This document shows, in pieces, positions 35,483 to 44,382 of a stretch of 64,000 bases of DNA. The stretch lies in contig JACOUL010000015.1 in NCBI GenBank assembly GCA_016177875.1, positions 97,319 through 161,318 of the forward strand, given 5' to 3'. The translations under genes and the position numbers were made by a program. How positions within the stretch are numbered: position 1 is the stretch's first letter; each line of letters starts with the position of its first letter. The notes under the pieces are model-generated. The model was not told the DNA's origin and did not search any database. It was given only the letters and a program-made list of their open reading frames with translations. The DNA comes from Burkholderiales bacterium. Its GTDB lineage: Bacteria > Pseudomonadota > Gammaproteobacteria > Burkholderiales > Burkholderiaceae_D.

Positions 35483-36720
35483 CTTCTCTTTTGGATCTTC
35501 ATCGCCGCCATGAGCGTAATACTTAAGGCCGTTATCATGCAGACGGCAAACCAGCCCACCGCTTGAGTGTGCCCCCATTTTTCCCAGGTCCAGCCGAACA
35601 GGATGGAAGAGGCCATGCGGCCGAGGCTGACGAGCGTCGTCACCCAAGCAATGCCCGTAGCACGCAATTCGACCGGAAGCTGTTGGGCGGCAAGCGCGGC
35701 CATGACGCCATCTGTCGCAGCGTAATACGTGCCCAGCAGAACGACAAAAATGATCGGCGTGAAATTCAAGGGCGGCAGCACGGAAAACAAGCCATAGGCA
35801 AGCGCCAGCAAAACGTAACCCAGCAGGAAGATGCGCAAATGGCCGAAACGATCGGCGAGGCGGCCGGCGGGAACGGCAAGAAGCATGAATACCAATGCGG
35901 TTCCGACGAAGAGCAGGGGCACAAGGCTCGCATCGAATTGGAGACGGCGTTGCAAACCCATGTAGAGCATGTTGTCGCTGAGGGTGAAAACCGACAAGAG
36001 CGTTGCGGTGAGTGCTAGCAGCATGAAGCGCGGCGCTTTAAGCGCGTGCAAAGTCGCGCCGAATGTAATGGCGCTTGGGTGCGCTTGCATCGGCCGATGC
36101 CGCACGAATAATCCGAGCACCGATAGGCCTAATACGGCGAAGAAAATGCTCGATGCGAACACGATGTCAAAGCGCCGCGGCAGCCACAGCAAAATGCCGG
36201 CCGCCAACAGCGGCCCGAGCACGGCGCCGACGGCGTCCATCGCGCGATGCACGCCGAACGACGCGCCGAGCGTATCGGGCGTCGCTTGCGCAGCGATCAT
36301 GGCGTCACGCGGCGCGGTCCGTATGCCTTTGCCGATGCGGTCGACCAAAATAACGGCGGCGGTCGACGCCCATCCCGCCACGCCGGCGATGAACAAGCCG
36401 CAGCGCGAGATTGCCGACAGCAAATAGCCGATGAACGCGATCGCTTTATGCCGGCGCGTCAAATCGGACAAATAACCGGCTGCCAGCCGCACGACGGCAA
36501 CGGCGCCGTTGTATAAGCCGTCGATCAATCCGAATTCGAACGGCGACAAACGCAGTACGGTCAGCAGATAAACCGGCAACACGCTCGCCACCATTTCCGA
36601 AGAAATGTCGGTCAGCAGGCTGGTCAACCCCAGCAGATAGACCGTAGCACCGACGCGCACGCCTTTCTTTTGCGCGCCTGCGTGGAGAGCGGTTTGAACG
36701 CCCGCATCACTGTGGTACAT
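35479..36720 (-). CDS. Major facilitator superfamily transporter
   Basis: 413 residues with about twelve membrane helices. The loop 2-3 motif is GYLSDLTRRHK, and DRIGKGIRTAPRDAMIA between helices 4 and 5 marks a subgroup of MFS proteins often annotated as drug exporters. The opening GLTSLLTDISSEMVASVLPVYLL is also typical of that subgroup. The substrate is not evident. Its stop overlaps the start of the secreted propeller gene. ATG 36720 has no good Shine-Dalgarno sequence. Confidence 0.88.
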   Translation of the reverse strand: MYHSDAGVQTALHAGAQKKGVRVGATVYLLGLTSLLTDISSEMVASVLPVYLLTVLRLSPFEFGLIDGLYNGAVAVVRLAAGYLSDLTRRHKAIAFIGYLLSAISRCGLFIAGVAGWASTAAVILVDRIGKGIRTAPRDAMIAAQATPDTLGASFGVHRAMDAVGAVLGPLLAAGILLWLPRRFDIVFASSIFFAVLGLSVLGLFVRHRPMQAHPSAITFGATLHALKAPRFMLLALTATLLSVFTLSDNMLYMGLQRRLQFDASLVPLLFVGTALVFMLLAVPAGRLADRFGHLRIFLLGYVLLALAYGLFSVLPPLNFTPIIFVVLLGTYYAATDGVMAALAAQQLPVELRATGIAWVTTLVSLGRMASSILFGWTWEKWGHTQAVGWFAVCMITALSITLMAAMKIQKRR

Positions 36721-36819
36721 CGGGAGGTCTTTGCGCCTGGTAAAGACCTTACCTTAGCCTTCGATGGCGACGGAAGATTTGCCGCTTCTCAATTTCCGAA
36801 TGTGATGGACCGGAGGCTT

Positions 36820-36860
36820 TTGACCTAGGTCAATTGAATTGACGGTGCGGACCGTAGGAT
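36820..36860 (+). promoter_or_regulatory. FNR/Anr-type box and -10 upstream of the 36936 gene
   Basis: TTGACCTAGGTCAA (36820-36833) is a perfect 14-bp palindrome of the FNR-box type TTGAY-N4-RTCAA. After 21 bases follows TAGGAT (36855-36860), a fair -10. The box would be centred near -41, the class II activator position. It lies 102 bases before ATG 36936. Confidence 0.6.
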
Positions 36861-36935
36861 AGCCGCACATGCATCATGCCTCGACGAGCGCATTGCATCG
36901 CTTCGCATTCACGCAATATAAAAAGGAAACGCACT

Positions 36936-37307
36936 ATGAAATTCGGGCACGTCGTTGTATGGCTGGATCAAGCCGAGGCACATATCATTCATTTCAATCG
37001 CGAAGAGGCTTCCGCAGAGCTGGTCAAAAGTTCTTTTCACCACTTAAAGGCAGGGGTTGGCGCGCAACACGGTTCTTCTGAGCAGGCCGCTTATCTGGAA
37101 GAGGTTGTAAAGACATTGGCGGATGCCGATGAGATTTTGATCGTCGGTCCGGGTTTGGAAAAACTCACGCTGGTTAAATATCTTCTGAAACATCACCACG
37201 GCGTTTCCGAAAAAGTCGTGGGCGTCGAAACGGTCGACCATCCAAGCGATGGGCAGTTGCTTGCCTATGCGCGCAAGTATTTTGTACGAGCCGATATGTT
37301 TGTTTGA
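36936..37307 (+). CDS. eRF1-like 'translational machinery protein'
   Basis: 123 residues from ATG 36936, with AAAAAGGAAA upstream; the longer frame from 36876 has no ribosome-binding site. MKFGHVVVWLDQAEAHIIHFNRE and ADEILIVGPGLEKLTLVKYLLKHH-HGVSEKVVGVETVDHPSDGQLLAYARKYF match small bacterial proteins annotated as translational machinery protein, related to the eRF1/Pelota domain fold. They may act on stalled or hibernating ribosomes, but I know of no firm function. The FNR-type box upstream suggests induction at low oxygen. Confidence 0.85.
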   Translation: MKFGHVVVWLDQAEAHIIHFNREEASAELVKSSFHHLKAGVGAQHGSSEQAAYLEEVVKTLADADEILIVGPGLEKLTLVKYLLKHHHGVSEKVVGVETVDHPSDGQLLAYARKYFVRADMFV

Positions 37308-37315
37308 CCTAAGGG

Positions 37316-37348
37316 GCCGAGCTTTTCGTTTGCCGAGGCTCGGCGCTT
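37316..37348. terminator. Terminator-like inverted repeat between convergent genes
   Basis: GCCGAGC (37316-37322) and GCTCGGC (37338-37344) form a 7-bp stem followed by GCTTTT. It lies between the 36936 gene and the convergent lipoprotein gene and could end both transcripts. Confidence 0.6.
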
Positions 37349-37357
37349 TTCACTCTC

Positions 37358-37951
37358 TCATTTGCCGATAACGGAACTTCCCACTCCCTGCAAGGGGCCG
37401 AGCGGATTGCGCTCATGCTCGAACTGATGCAGATTCGGCTTGCCGCTCCACATTTTGTAGGCAACGGTTTCGCCATGAATGACAATCACGGCGTTGAATT
37501 CCCATCCGGTGATATCGGTCTTCCGGTCAAAGTTCAAAAAATCCAACCAAAAATTGCCGTACCGTTTTCGAATAATTTGCTTTTGCTCGATTTCGTAAGC
37601 GAAGCAGCGCTCGTGATCTTCTATGCATTCACGCAGACGCGGATTGAAGATCTGCGTGTCGATCGATGAAGACCCGGTCAATCGGCGCAGCACATCGGGA
37701 TGGGCGAGCAGCGTAATGTTCGGTGTGCGCTTGGGATCGATACCCAATACCTGAAGATCGGCAATTTTCGTTGCGCCGGGAACGATTTTTTCAAACATGG
37801 CTTCCGCTTCTGCGTATCCCTGCCAGGGCGTTTCATAATCTTGCTCGGCCTTCGGTAGCAAGGAGGTGCATCCGCTTAGGGCAAGAGCCAATACCGCCGC
37901 GCCCATGCTCCGGCAAATGCGCTTGGTTCCGCTTTGCGCCGAAGCTGACAT
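37358..37951 (-). CDS. Lipoprotein of unknown function
   Basis: 197 residues from ATG 37951, preceded by AGGGGGATT; a TTG one codon earlier is less likely. A signal peptide ends in the lipobox ALALSGC, so the protein should be lipid-anchored. The mature part contains CIEDHERCFAYEIEQKQIIRKRYGNFWLDFLNFDRKTDITGWEFNAVIVIHGETVAYKMWSG in pieces, typical of a Burkholderiales lipoprotein family without assigned function. A TTGAC-TCAA-ATCAA box 114 bases upstream of the start suggests FNR-type control. Confidence 0.8.
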   Translation of the reverse strand: MSASAQSGTKRICRSMGAAVLALALSGCTSLLPKAEQDYETPWQGYAEAEAMFEKIVPGATKIADLQVLGIDPKRTPNITLLAHPDVLRRLTGSSSIDTQIFNPRLRECIEDHERCFAYEIEQKQIIRKRYGNFWLDFLNFDRKTDITGWEFNAVIVIHGETVAYKMWSGKPNLHQFEHERNPLGPLQGVGSSVIGK

Positions 37952-38064
37952 CAATCCCCCTTTTTCGTCAAGACGCTGAAGATGCTGGTTTTAAGATAGC
38001 GGCGCTTGCAAGTCGACATTGCCGCTTTGAAAGTCAAAGTCTAGATTTCAAATATGGAATTTGC

Positions 38065-38078
38065 TTGATTTGAGTCAA
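38065..38078 (-). promoter_or_regulatory. FNR/Anr-type box upstream of the lipoprotein gene
   Basis: Read on the minus strand this is TTGACTCAAATCAA, fitting TTGAY-N4-ATCAA. Twenty-one bases further on comes TAGACT, a fair -10 with class II spacing. The lipoprotein start is at 37951. Confidence 0.55.
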
Positions 38079-38098
38079 AAACTCAAAAATCGCGATTT

Positions 38099-40685
38099 TT
38101 ATTTTCGGCGAGCGAGTTTAATCAGTTCGTATCCTAGGACGCTGGAAAGGCCGATACCGAATGCGACGCATAAATCGGCGGTCGAAAGAGGCGAGAACCG
38201 GAATGCCGATGCAAGCGGCGGAAGGTAGATGGTGAGTAATAGAACCGCTATCGCTATGCACGCGACAATTAACGGAAGCTTGTTGGATGAGTAGAGTGCC
38301 TGGAACGCACTGCGACGGCGTGACAGGCTCGAAAAAATCAACACCAGGTTGCCGACAATCAGTACCGAAAATGCAAGCGTGCGTGCCTGCTGTTCCGGGA
38401 CGCTGTGCAGGCTCCAGAAGTAAGTTAAAGCCACCAGCAGCATGAGCACGCCCCCATGCAGGAAAGCTTGCGTAAACATGCCGCGATTCAGCAAAGGAGC
38501 TTGCGGATCACGCGGCGGCCGGCGCATTGCGTCCGAGTCCGCTTCCTCGTTTTCGAATGCGAGTGAACAGGCAGGGTCGATGATCAGCTCAAGAAAAGCG
38601 ATATGCAATGGAAGCAGCAGGATGGGCCAGCCGAAAATCACGGGCAGCAGCGCCATGCCTGCGATAGGCACGTGCATGGCAAGCACATAAGACATGGCAT
38701 TTTGCATATTGGCGAAAATCCGGCGGCCTAGACGGATTCCTCGTACGATGGAAGCGAAATTGTCGTCCAATAAGACGATGGAGGCCGCTTCTCTCGCGAC
38801 ATCGGTTCCGCGGCCGCCCATGGCTATACCGACGTGAGCAGCTTTCAAGGCCGGCGCGTCATTGACGCCGTCGCCTGTCATGGCGACGATGTCGCCGTTG
38901 GCCTTCAACGCTTCCACGACGCGCAGTTTTTGAGTGGGCGTGATACGGGCGCATATGCTGACTTCTCGAAGCCGGCTGCGGAGTTGCGCTTCATTGAGCG
39001 TATCCAATTCATCTCCATTGAGCACCTGAATATTGGTGAATCCAGCCTGTTGCGCGATGCCTGCAGCGGTGCCGGGATAATCCCCGGTGATCATCAGCAC
39101 GCGTATACCCGCTTCGCTGCATTGACGCATCGCGTCCGGAATCTCTGCTCGTAAAGGATCGGCTAAACCGAGCAAGCCTAAGAAACGAAAGTCGAATTCG
39201 CGCTGGCTTTCCGGTAGATCCGCGCCGGCATATTCGGCGCGAGCGACAGCCAGCACGCGCAGGCCTTGGGCCGCCAATTTATCGAGATGCACCTTCAGCG
39301 TGCGGCGCTCGGATTCGCTCAGCCGGCACAAATCGGCTATCGCTTCAGGCGCTCCCTTGGCCGCGGCGATTCTCCGGCCCTCTTTCTCTTCCTCCCATAC
39401 ATGGGTCATTGCCCGCAACTGCGGCGACAAAGGATATTCATGTTGCGGCTCTTGAGCCGTGCGCGCGCCGACGCCGCGTTGGAATTGCTCCGCCAGCTGA
39501 TGAAAGGCTTTTTCCATCGGGTCAAATGCATGCGGTTTGCTGGCGAGCGCCGCGAATTCCGCCAGCTCAACAAATTGGGGCGGCGGCACGATGTCAATTT
39601 TTTCGTCAAGCCGAAGGTCGACGCCGGCAGCATGCATGTGCACGACTTTCATCCGGTTTTCGGTGAGCGTGCCGGTCTTGTCCGTGCAAAGCACAGAGAT
39701 CGAGCCCAAGGTTTCAATTGCGGCGAGCCGTCGCGTCAGGACCTGGGCACGCGACATACGCCAAGCGCCGATGGCGGGAAATACTGCCAGGATGACAGGA
39801 AATTCTTCCGGCAGCAAAGACATCGACAGCGCAATGCCGATCAGTATCGCCTGCAACCAGTCGCCATGCATAACCCCATACACGCCCGCGATGAGCAAGC
39901 TGAACATGACACCTGTTATCGCCAGCAATTTGACGAGCCGTGCCGTTTCGCGCTGCAAAGGAGAGCGTTCGGTTTCCAGTTTTTGAAGAGCGCTTCCTAT
40001 CTTCCCGATTTCACTCCTGATTCCCGTTGCCGTTACACGGGCGATGCCTTCGCCTTGCACTACCAAGGTTCCTGCCCAGACAAAAGGCAAATCTTCACCG
40101 CCTGGCGTCGCCTCTTTATTCGCTTCTGCGCCGATCCTTTTTTTCACCGTCCACGCTTCGCCGGTAAGCAGCGATTCATCGACTAGGAGATTACCTTTTT
40201 TTCACCGTCCACGCTTCGCCGGTAAGCAGCGATTCATCGACTAGGAGATTACTCGCTTCGATCAGTACGGCATCGGCTGCGATTCGATCGCCTTCCGATA
40301 AAACGAGTAAGTCGTCTCGAACCACTTCATGCCCCGGAATGCGAACCGCTTGCCCGTCGCGCACCACTAGGGCACGCGGGCTGCTCAATTCGCGCAACGC
40401 ACCCAGCGCACGCTCGGTTTTTCCTTCCTGGTATAGCGTTAACCCGACTGTCACGCACACCATAAATAGCAGGAGCAATCCTTCATGCAAATCGCCTAGT
40501 ACAAGATATAGGGTTGCAGCCGCAATTAAGAGTAAAAACATCGGCTCCTGGATCGCTTCCAGCAATACAGTCAATAGGCGATGTTTGTTTTCCGGCAAGG
40601 CATTCGGCCCATCTTCACGGCGCCTTATGGCGACTTCGTCGGGCGACAGGCCTTTAAAGACGGATGCGGATGTCAGTTTTCGCAT
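38099..40685 (-). pseudogene. P-type cation ATPase broken by a 58-bp tandem duplication
   Basis: Two frames together encode one full P-type ATPase. The N-terminal part (40685 down to 40191) has membrane helices and the actuator domain, ends LLTGEAWTVKKR and then hits a stop. The second part (38099-40147) resumes at exactly this motif and contains PEEFPV, the phosphorylation site CTDKTGTLTE, TGDGVNDAPALK and the last membrane helices. Between them a 58-bp unit is present twice (40136-40252), shifting the frame. Removing one copy would restore a continuous protein of about 840 residues. The ion is unknown; the PEEFP motif differs from the PEGLP of calcium pumps. Confidence 0.9.
40136..40252. 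repeat. 58-bp tandem duplication inside the P-type ATPase gene
   Basis: Positions 40136-40193 are repeated exactly at 40194-40251 (the match extends one base further). 58 is not a multiple of three, so the duplication causes the frameshift. The unit begins CCTTTTTTTCACCG and carries a run of seven T. Confidence 0.97.
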
Positions 40686-40740
40686 GCTGCTCTTGTGGAA
40701 AATTATTTTTCTTACGGTATAAAGGCCGCTCAAATTCGGC

Positions 40741-40792
40741 TTGATTCAAATCAACAGCTGCCGATGGGAAGCGCCGGATTGATTCAAATCCA
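40741..40792 (-). promoter_or_regulatory. Two FNR/Anr-type boxes upstream of the ATPase gene
   Basis: TTGATTCAAATCAA (40741-40754) has both perfect half-sites TTGAT and ATCAA. A second, slightly degenerate site TTGATTCAAATCCA lies at 40779-40792. On the minus strand TATACC follows the first box by 19 bases, near the -10 expected for class II activation. ATG 40685 is 56 bases downstream of the box. Confidence 0.65.
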
Positions 40793-40826
40793 ACGTGCAG
40801 ATGGGAAAGGAAGAGTCTTGATATTT

Positions 40827-41087
40827 TTATCGGGATTGCATTTTTCCCTCCATAGAATCCGTCATCGTTTGGGCGATATCGGCGCGCGCTCTGATTTGGC
40901 TTAGGTGGCCTTTATATAAAAATGCGCCTATCAGTATTAATGCCTCGATGCTTTCTTGAGAAAGCGTTTCCGTGGCGCTTGAAACGATGCGCGCGATGGA
41001 AAAGATTAAGTCATTTTGTCTCACATGCGATCTTTCGAGTTTCTCGGCTTCTTCTCCAATCAGCAGCAGGGCTTCGTTCTGAGTCAT
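40827..41087 (-). CDS. Small hypothetical protein
   Basis: 86 residues from ATG 41087, chosen because GGAG sits six bases upstream; an ATG four codons earlier overlaps that site. The chain MTQNEALLLIGEEAEKLERSH to IGAFLYKGHLSQIRARADIAQ is soluble and mostly helical with no cysteines. I recognise no family. It lies upstream of the broken ATPase gene on the same strand, with the FNR-type boxes between. Confidence 0.65.
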   Translation of the reverse strand: MTQNEALLLIGEEAEKLERSHVRQNDLIFSIARIVSSATETLSQESIEALILIGAFLYKGHLSQIRARADIAQTMTDSMEGKMQSR

Positions 41088-41517
41088 GTCATGCTCCATT
41101 ATCGAAATGCATTTTTTGATTAAGGGAAGTATTACTCGATGGTTGATGTATTCACGCTATTTAAATCTATAAAGGTATTTGACCAAGTTCAGGCAAGAAT
41201 GACTTACGCCATGGCGACTTCCTCTGTATAATTAAGCGCTCACTCGCCTCTTGAGACATTCCTCCTCGTTTCAAGCCGATCAATATCGCACGATTGCTCA
41301 GGATACATTCGTGCTGCTGGCGTTCTCGCCTTGGCCAAAGCGCACTGTATAGGCGCATTCGTAGGCTTCCGGTAACTAGGCGAGCCGGTTAACGGCTGCA
41401 ACTTTGTTTTACCCTGCATGCAGGGCACCATATTTTCCAGTCGTTTCAATTAATTCGGCTGTCCAGCGTACTCGCGGTCCAGAGTTTTCTCCGACACCGC
41501 TCTTCTATGGGAAAACC
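41088..41517. other. 430-bp region upstream of the IF-1 paralogue
   Basis: A perfect -10 hexamer TATAAT lies at 41227-41232 with a weak -35. If used, it gives a 5' leader of about 280 nt for the gene at 41518. The leader holds a 14-bp palindrome CCCTGCATGCAGGG (41412-41425) and an AGCCG-TTAA-CGGCT-like hairpin. A long structured leader is typical of cold-responsive genes. I see no protein gene here. Confidence 0.45.
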
Positions 41518-41781
41518 ATGTCTAAACAAGATTTGATTGAAATGAATGGCGTGATATCCGAGGTGCTTCCTGATTCCCGCTTTCGCGTGTGTTTGGATAA
41601 CGGACATGTGTTGATCGCCTATGCTTCAGGAAAGATGAAGCAAAACCGCATCCGCATTCTTATGGGAGACAAAGTCTCCTTGGAAATATCGCCGTACGAT
41701 TTGAGCAAAGGCCGCATTACTTTCCGTCATATCGAGAAGCGCGGTCCTGCACCGACGGGGTTTCAACGCTATCGTCATTAA
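41518..41781 (+). CDS. infA: Translation initiation factor IF-1 paralogue
   Basis: 87 residues from ATG 41518 with GGGAAAA upstream. The S1-type OB fold is clear: [66 protein letters not shown] in order. It is about 15 residues longer at the C-terminus than standard IF-1 (72 residues). Burkholderiales often have a second infA like this one away from the ribosomal operon. IF-1 blocks the ribosomal A site during initiation and can melt RNA. The cold-shock gene is 350 bases away. Confidence 0.93.
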   Translation: MSKQDLIEMNGVISEVLPDSRFRVCLDNGHVLIAYASGKMKQNRIRILMGDKVSLEISPYDLSKGRITFRHIEKRGPAPTGFQRYRH

Positions 41782-41822
41782 TAAAGACAGGCGTTCAAGC
41801 TAAAAATATCTGGAGCAAGCGA

Positions 41823-42017
41823 ATGGATACTGAAAGAGGATACTTTCCCATTCAAGATGAATGGTCACAGCAAGAGCGCGATTTCGCAAGGCGAGCCATC
41901 AAAGATATCGGCCTGGACGCTTGGAACGATTTGATGAGAATGCGTGAGACGCAAGGAAACGGCGCGTTTGCCGATGCCCTATTGAAAATCTGGCCGGGCG
42001 GCGCACCGCCGAATTAG
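41823..42017 (+). CDS. Small hypothetical protein
   Basis: 64 residues with CTGGAGCAAGCG before ATG 41823. MDTERGYFPIQDEWSQQERDFARRAIKDIGLDAWNDLMRMRE is acidic and helical, ending PGGAPPN. It follows the IF-1 paralogue by 41 bases on the same strand and may share its transcript. No family is recognised. Confidence 0.65.
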   Translation: MDTERGYFPIQDEWSQQERDFARRAIKDIGLDAWNDLMRMRETQGNGAFADALLKIWPGGAPPN

Positions 42018-42129
42018 TACTGCATTTTAGTGCTGGATTTTAATTATCATCCGACTCACCGGAACCCCGTGTTATCTACGCGGTGGCCCCGGCTGCGGAA
42101 TTCGAAAACTAAGCGATCAACGGATTCGT

Positions 42130-42339
42130 TTAGACAATACGAATATTGGTTGCTTTTTCGCCCTTGGCGCTTTGACCGCGCTCAAACGAAACACGTTGAT
42201 TTTCTTTCAGGCTTTTGAAGCCGGAAGATTGGATATCTTGGAAGTGGGCGAACAAATCTTGTCCACCGCCGTCCGGCGTAATAAAACCAAAACCTTTAGC
42301 GTCGTTGAACCATTTCACCGTACCGGTTTGCATACTCAT
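42130..42339 (-). CDS. CspA-family cold-shock protein
   Basis: 69 residues, a single cold-shock domain. RNP1 (KGFGFITPD) and RNP2 (DLFAHFQDI) motifs are intact, with [12 protein letters not shown] at the start. It binds single-stranded RNA and DNA and prevents RNA structure. AAGGAA precedes ATG 42339. The 287-bp region up to 42627 probably contains a long 5' leader for this gene and the promoter of the divergent UbiB-like gene. Which cold-shock paralogue it is cannot be told. Confidence 0.95.
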   Translation of the reverse strand: MSMQTGTVKWFNDAKGFGFITPDGGGQDLFAHFQDIQSSGFKSLKENQRVSFERGQSAKGEKATNIRIV

Positions 42340-42626
42340 GTCATTTCCTTGTAAATAAATAAGGGCTGTGCCCGAAGCGCACTCGCGACCAAGAGATGTA
42401 ACAAAAGAGGTTCAAACAGGAATGACTCTAGGGAAGAGCAAGACGGGAGAGAAACCAGCAAAAACTACGGCTTGATGGAAGTGCAGGGGCCACTATACGC
42501 TCAAACGCCGAATCAAGCTAAGCTTATTTGCGTAAATCCGAAAATATAAATCCTGCGCAGAAATAATTCTGTTTTCGCAAGTGATCGTCAGGCCAACCGA
42601 TTTCGATTCCCACGAGGACACGTGAA

Positions 42627-44141
42627 ATGACGAGCATGAACCCTAGCCGCGATGCCGGCATACTCGATATCGGATTTCTTGATGGTCTCGTCGATGAGAT
42701 CGTGCCGGCTACGCTGGGGCAATGGCGGCCTCTGGTAGTGGAAGGGATCGCCTTCTTCTTGCAGCGATTGTCTCCGCGGCGTCTGATCTCAATTGCGGCG
42801 GCACAAGCGGCATTGCCGGAACATGCCGACGCAGCGATGCGTCTGGTCAGCCTGTTGGCGCAATGCCCCACTTTGCACAAGCTAGGGCAAGTGCTGGCGC
42901 GTCATCGCTCTTTGTCGGAGGCGCTGCGGGAGCAACTGCAAACTCTTGAGACCTTGCCGCCCACCACGCCTCTTGCCGAAATAAGCCAGGTTCTGCAAGA
43001 AGAGGTGCCGCAATTTCCGGCGGGCCTGACGCTGGGCGAAGAAGCACTCGCTGAAGGCAGCGTCGCCGTGGTGTTGCCCTTTACCTGGATAGAATCTGGT
43101 AGCCGACAACATGGCGTATTCAAGGTGCTGAAGCCGAATATCGAGCAGCATCTTGCCGAGGAAATCGCCATCTGGACTGATCTGGCAGCGTTCCTGGACG
43201 CGCGCGGTGCGAAGCTGGGCTTGCCGGCAATTAACTACCGTGGCACATTGGATGACATCTGCCAGTTGCTCGTCAACGAAGTTCATCTCAAAGAGGAGCA
43301 ACGGCATTTGCAAACGGCGGCGGCCTTGTACGCTGAAGAACCGCGCGTGTTGATCCCGCGCGTGTTGCCGTGGTGCTCGCGGCGAGTGACGGCGATGACG
43401 CGCGTATTCGGCGCCAGGCTGACCGATGCCGACATCGCGCCGAATCAGCATCGCATCCTGGCAAGCAGCCTGGTCGAAATCCTGCTGGGTCAAGCTTTCT
43501 GGAGCGCCGAGGAAGATGCATTCGTGCATGCAGATCTGCATGGCGGCAATATTTTTCTGACCGACGACGGGCGCATCGCAGTGCTCGACTGGAGTCTCGT
43601 CACACAGGTGCCGAAGCGGCATCGCGAAGCGATCGTCGCGATAGCGCTCGGCGGCCTGACGCTGGATGCGCAAAAAATAGGCCGTGCGGTTGCCGACATG
43701 GGGATCGTAGCGGCGGACAACCGCGAGTTGGCAGCGGCTGTCGAGCATGCGCTTGATCGCGAAATTTGGCGCGGCGAGTTGCCGGGTTTTAATTGGCTGC
43801 TCCGCTTGCTGGACGATATTGCGATGCGGACATCGTGCACTTTTCCGCAAGACCTGCTGCTATTCCGTAAGACCTGGTTTTCCTTGGCCGGCGTGATTCG
43901 CGATATTGGGGTCGCATCGTCTCCGGACTTGCCCTTACTTGGAATCGCCGCTCGGCGATTTGTCGGCGAGTATTCGGCGCGCTGCATGGAGTGGCCGAAT
44001 TCGCGTCGCTTCGCCACCCACCTATCGAACCTCGATCTAGCAAACCTGCTGGCTTCCTTGATGCTGGTTCCCGCACGCTATTGGAGTCGGTTGCTTGTTC
44101 GCGTAGACCCAAGCGCCATCGTAAACATAAGGGTACGGTAA
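42627..44141 (+). CDS. UbiB/ABC1/ADCK-like atypical kinase
   Basis: 504 residues with the marks of the UbiB family: the KxGQ motif as KLGQ (85-88), a VFKVLKP lysine, FVHADLHGGNIFLTDDGR for the catalytic loop, and IAVLDWSL in place of DFG. The family includes ubiquinone-synthesis factors with ATPase activity and atypical substrates. The C-terminus lacks the two membrane helices of true UbiB, and no ubi genes are near, so it is a paralogue with another role. It heads the unusual 42.6-52 kb cluster, separated from the next gene by 240 bases. Confidence 0.85.
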   Translation: MTSMNPSRDAGILDIGFLDGLVDEIVPATLGQWRPLVVEGIAFFLQRLSPRRLISIAAAQAALPEHADAAMRLVSLLAQCPTLHKLGQVLARHRSLSEALREQLQTLETLPPTTPLAEISQVLQEEVPQFPAGLTLGEEALAEGSVAVVLPFTWIESGSRQHGVFKVLKPNIEQHLAEEIAIWTDLAAFLDARGAKLGLPAINYRGTLDDICQLLVNEVHLKEEQRHLQTAAALYAEEPRVLIPRVLPWCSRRVTAMTRVFGARLTDADIAPNQHRILASSLVEILLGQAFWSAEEDAFVHADLHGGNIFLTDDGRIAVLDWSLVTQVPKRHREAIVAIALGGLTLDAQKIGRAVADMGIVAADNRELAAAVEHALDREIWRGELPGFNWLLRLLDDIAMRTSCTFPQDLLLFRKTWFSLAGVIRDIGVASSPDLPLLGIAARRFVGEYSARCMEWPNSRRFATHLSNLDLANLLASLMLVPARYWSRLLVRVDPSAIVNIRVR

Positions 44142-44243
44142 ATCTACTAGCCCCATGTGTTTGTTGCGCCGCCGCGTGTCCATTCGAATGCCGAGAGGCT
44201 GTCTGACGGGCCGCTTTTTTCTGTCGATTTTCTTCAGACCTTC

Positions 44244-44339
44244 TGTTGCGATGCATTAGAAATGTCCCCGCAAGATCATTGATAAATCTCAAGCATGCCG
44301 GATACAGAAATCGCAACAATGCGCCGGTTTAACAATTTT
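44244..44339 (+). promoter_or_regulatory. Duplicated upstream element, copy 1 (before the APS-kinase gene)
   Basis: This 96-bp block aligns without gaps to 45182-45277 (offset 938), with about 70% identity by hand count and an identical 13-mer AAATCGCAACAAT (44308-44320). Weaker similarity extends upstream to about 44131 (GGGTAC, TTTGT-GCG-CGCC, GCCGC-TTTTT). A conserved TTGATA (44279-44284) could be a -35. The block ends about 45 bases before the gene start. Confidence 0.75.
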
Positions 44340-44382
44340 CGACAGCGGTGGCCCGACTAGTCGACCGATGCGAAGAGGACTT

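Noticed and set aside
41179..41192. TTGACCAAGTTCAG as a further FNR-type box
   Set aside because: The second half-site deviates, and spacing to the TATAAT at 41227 does not fit a class I or II position.
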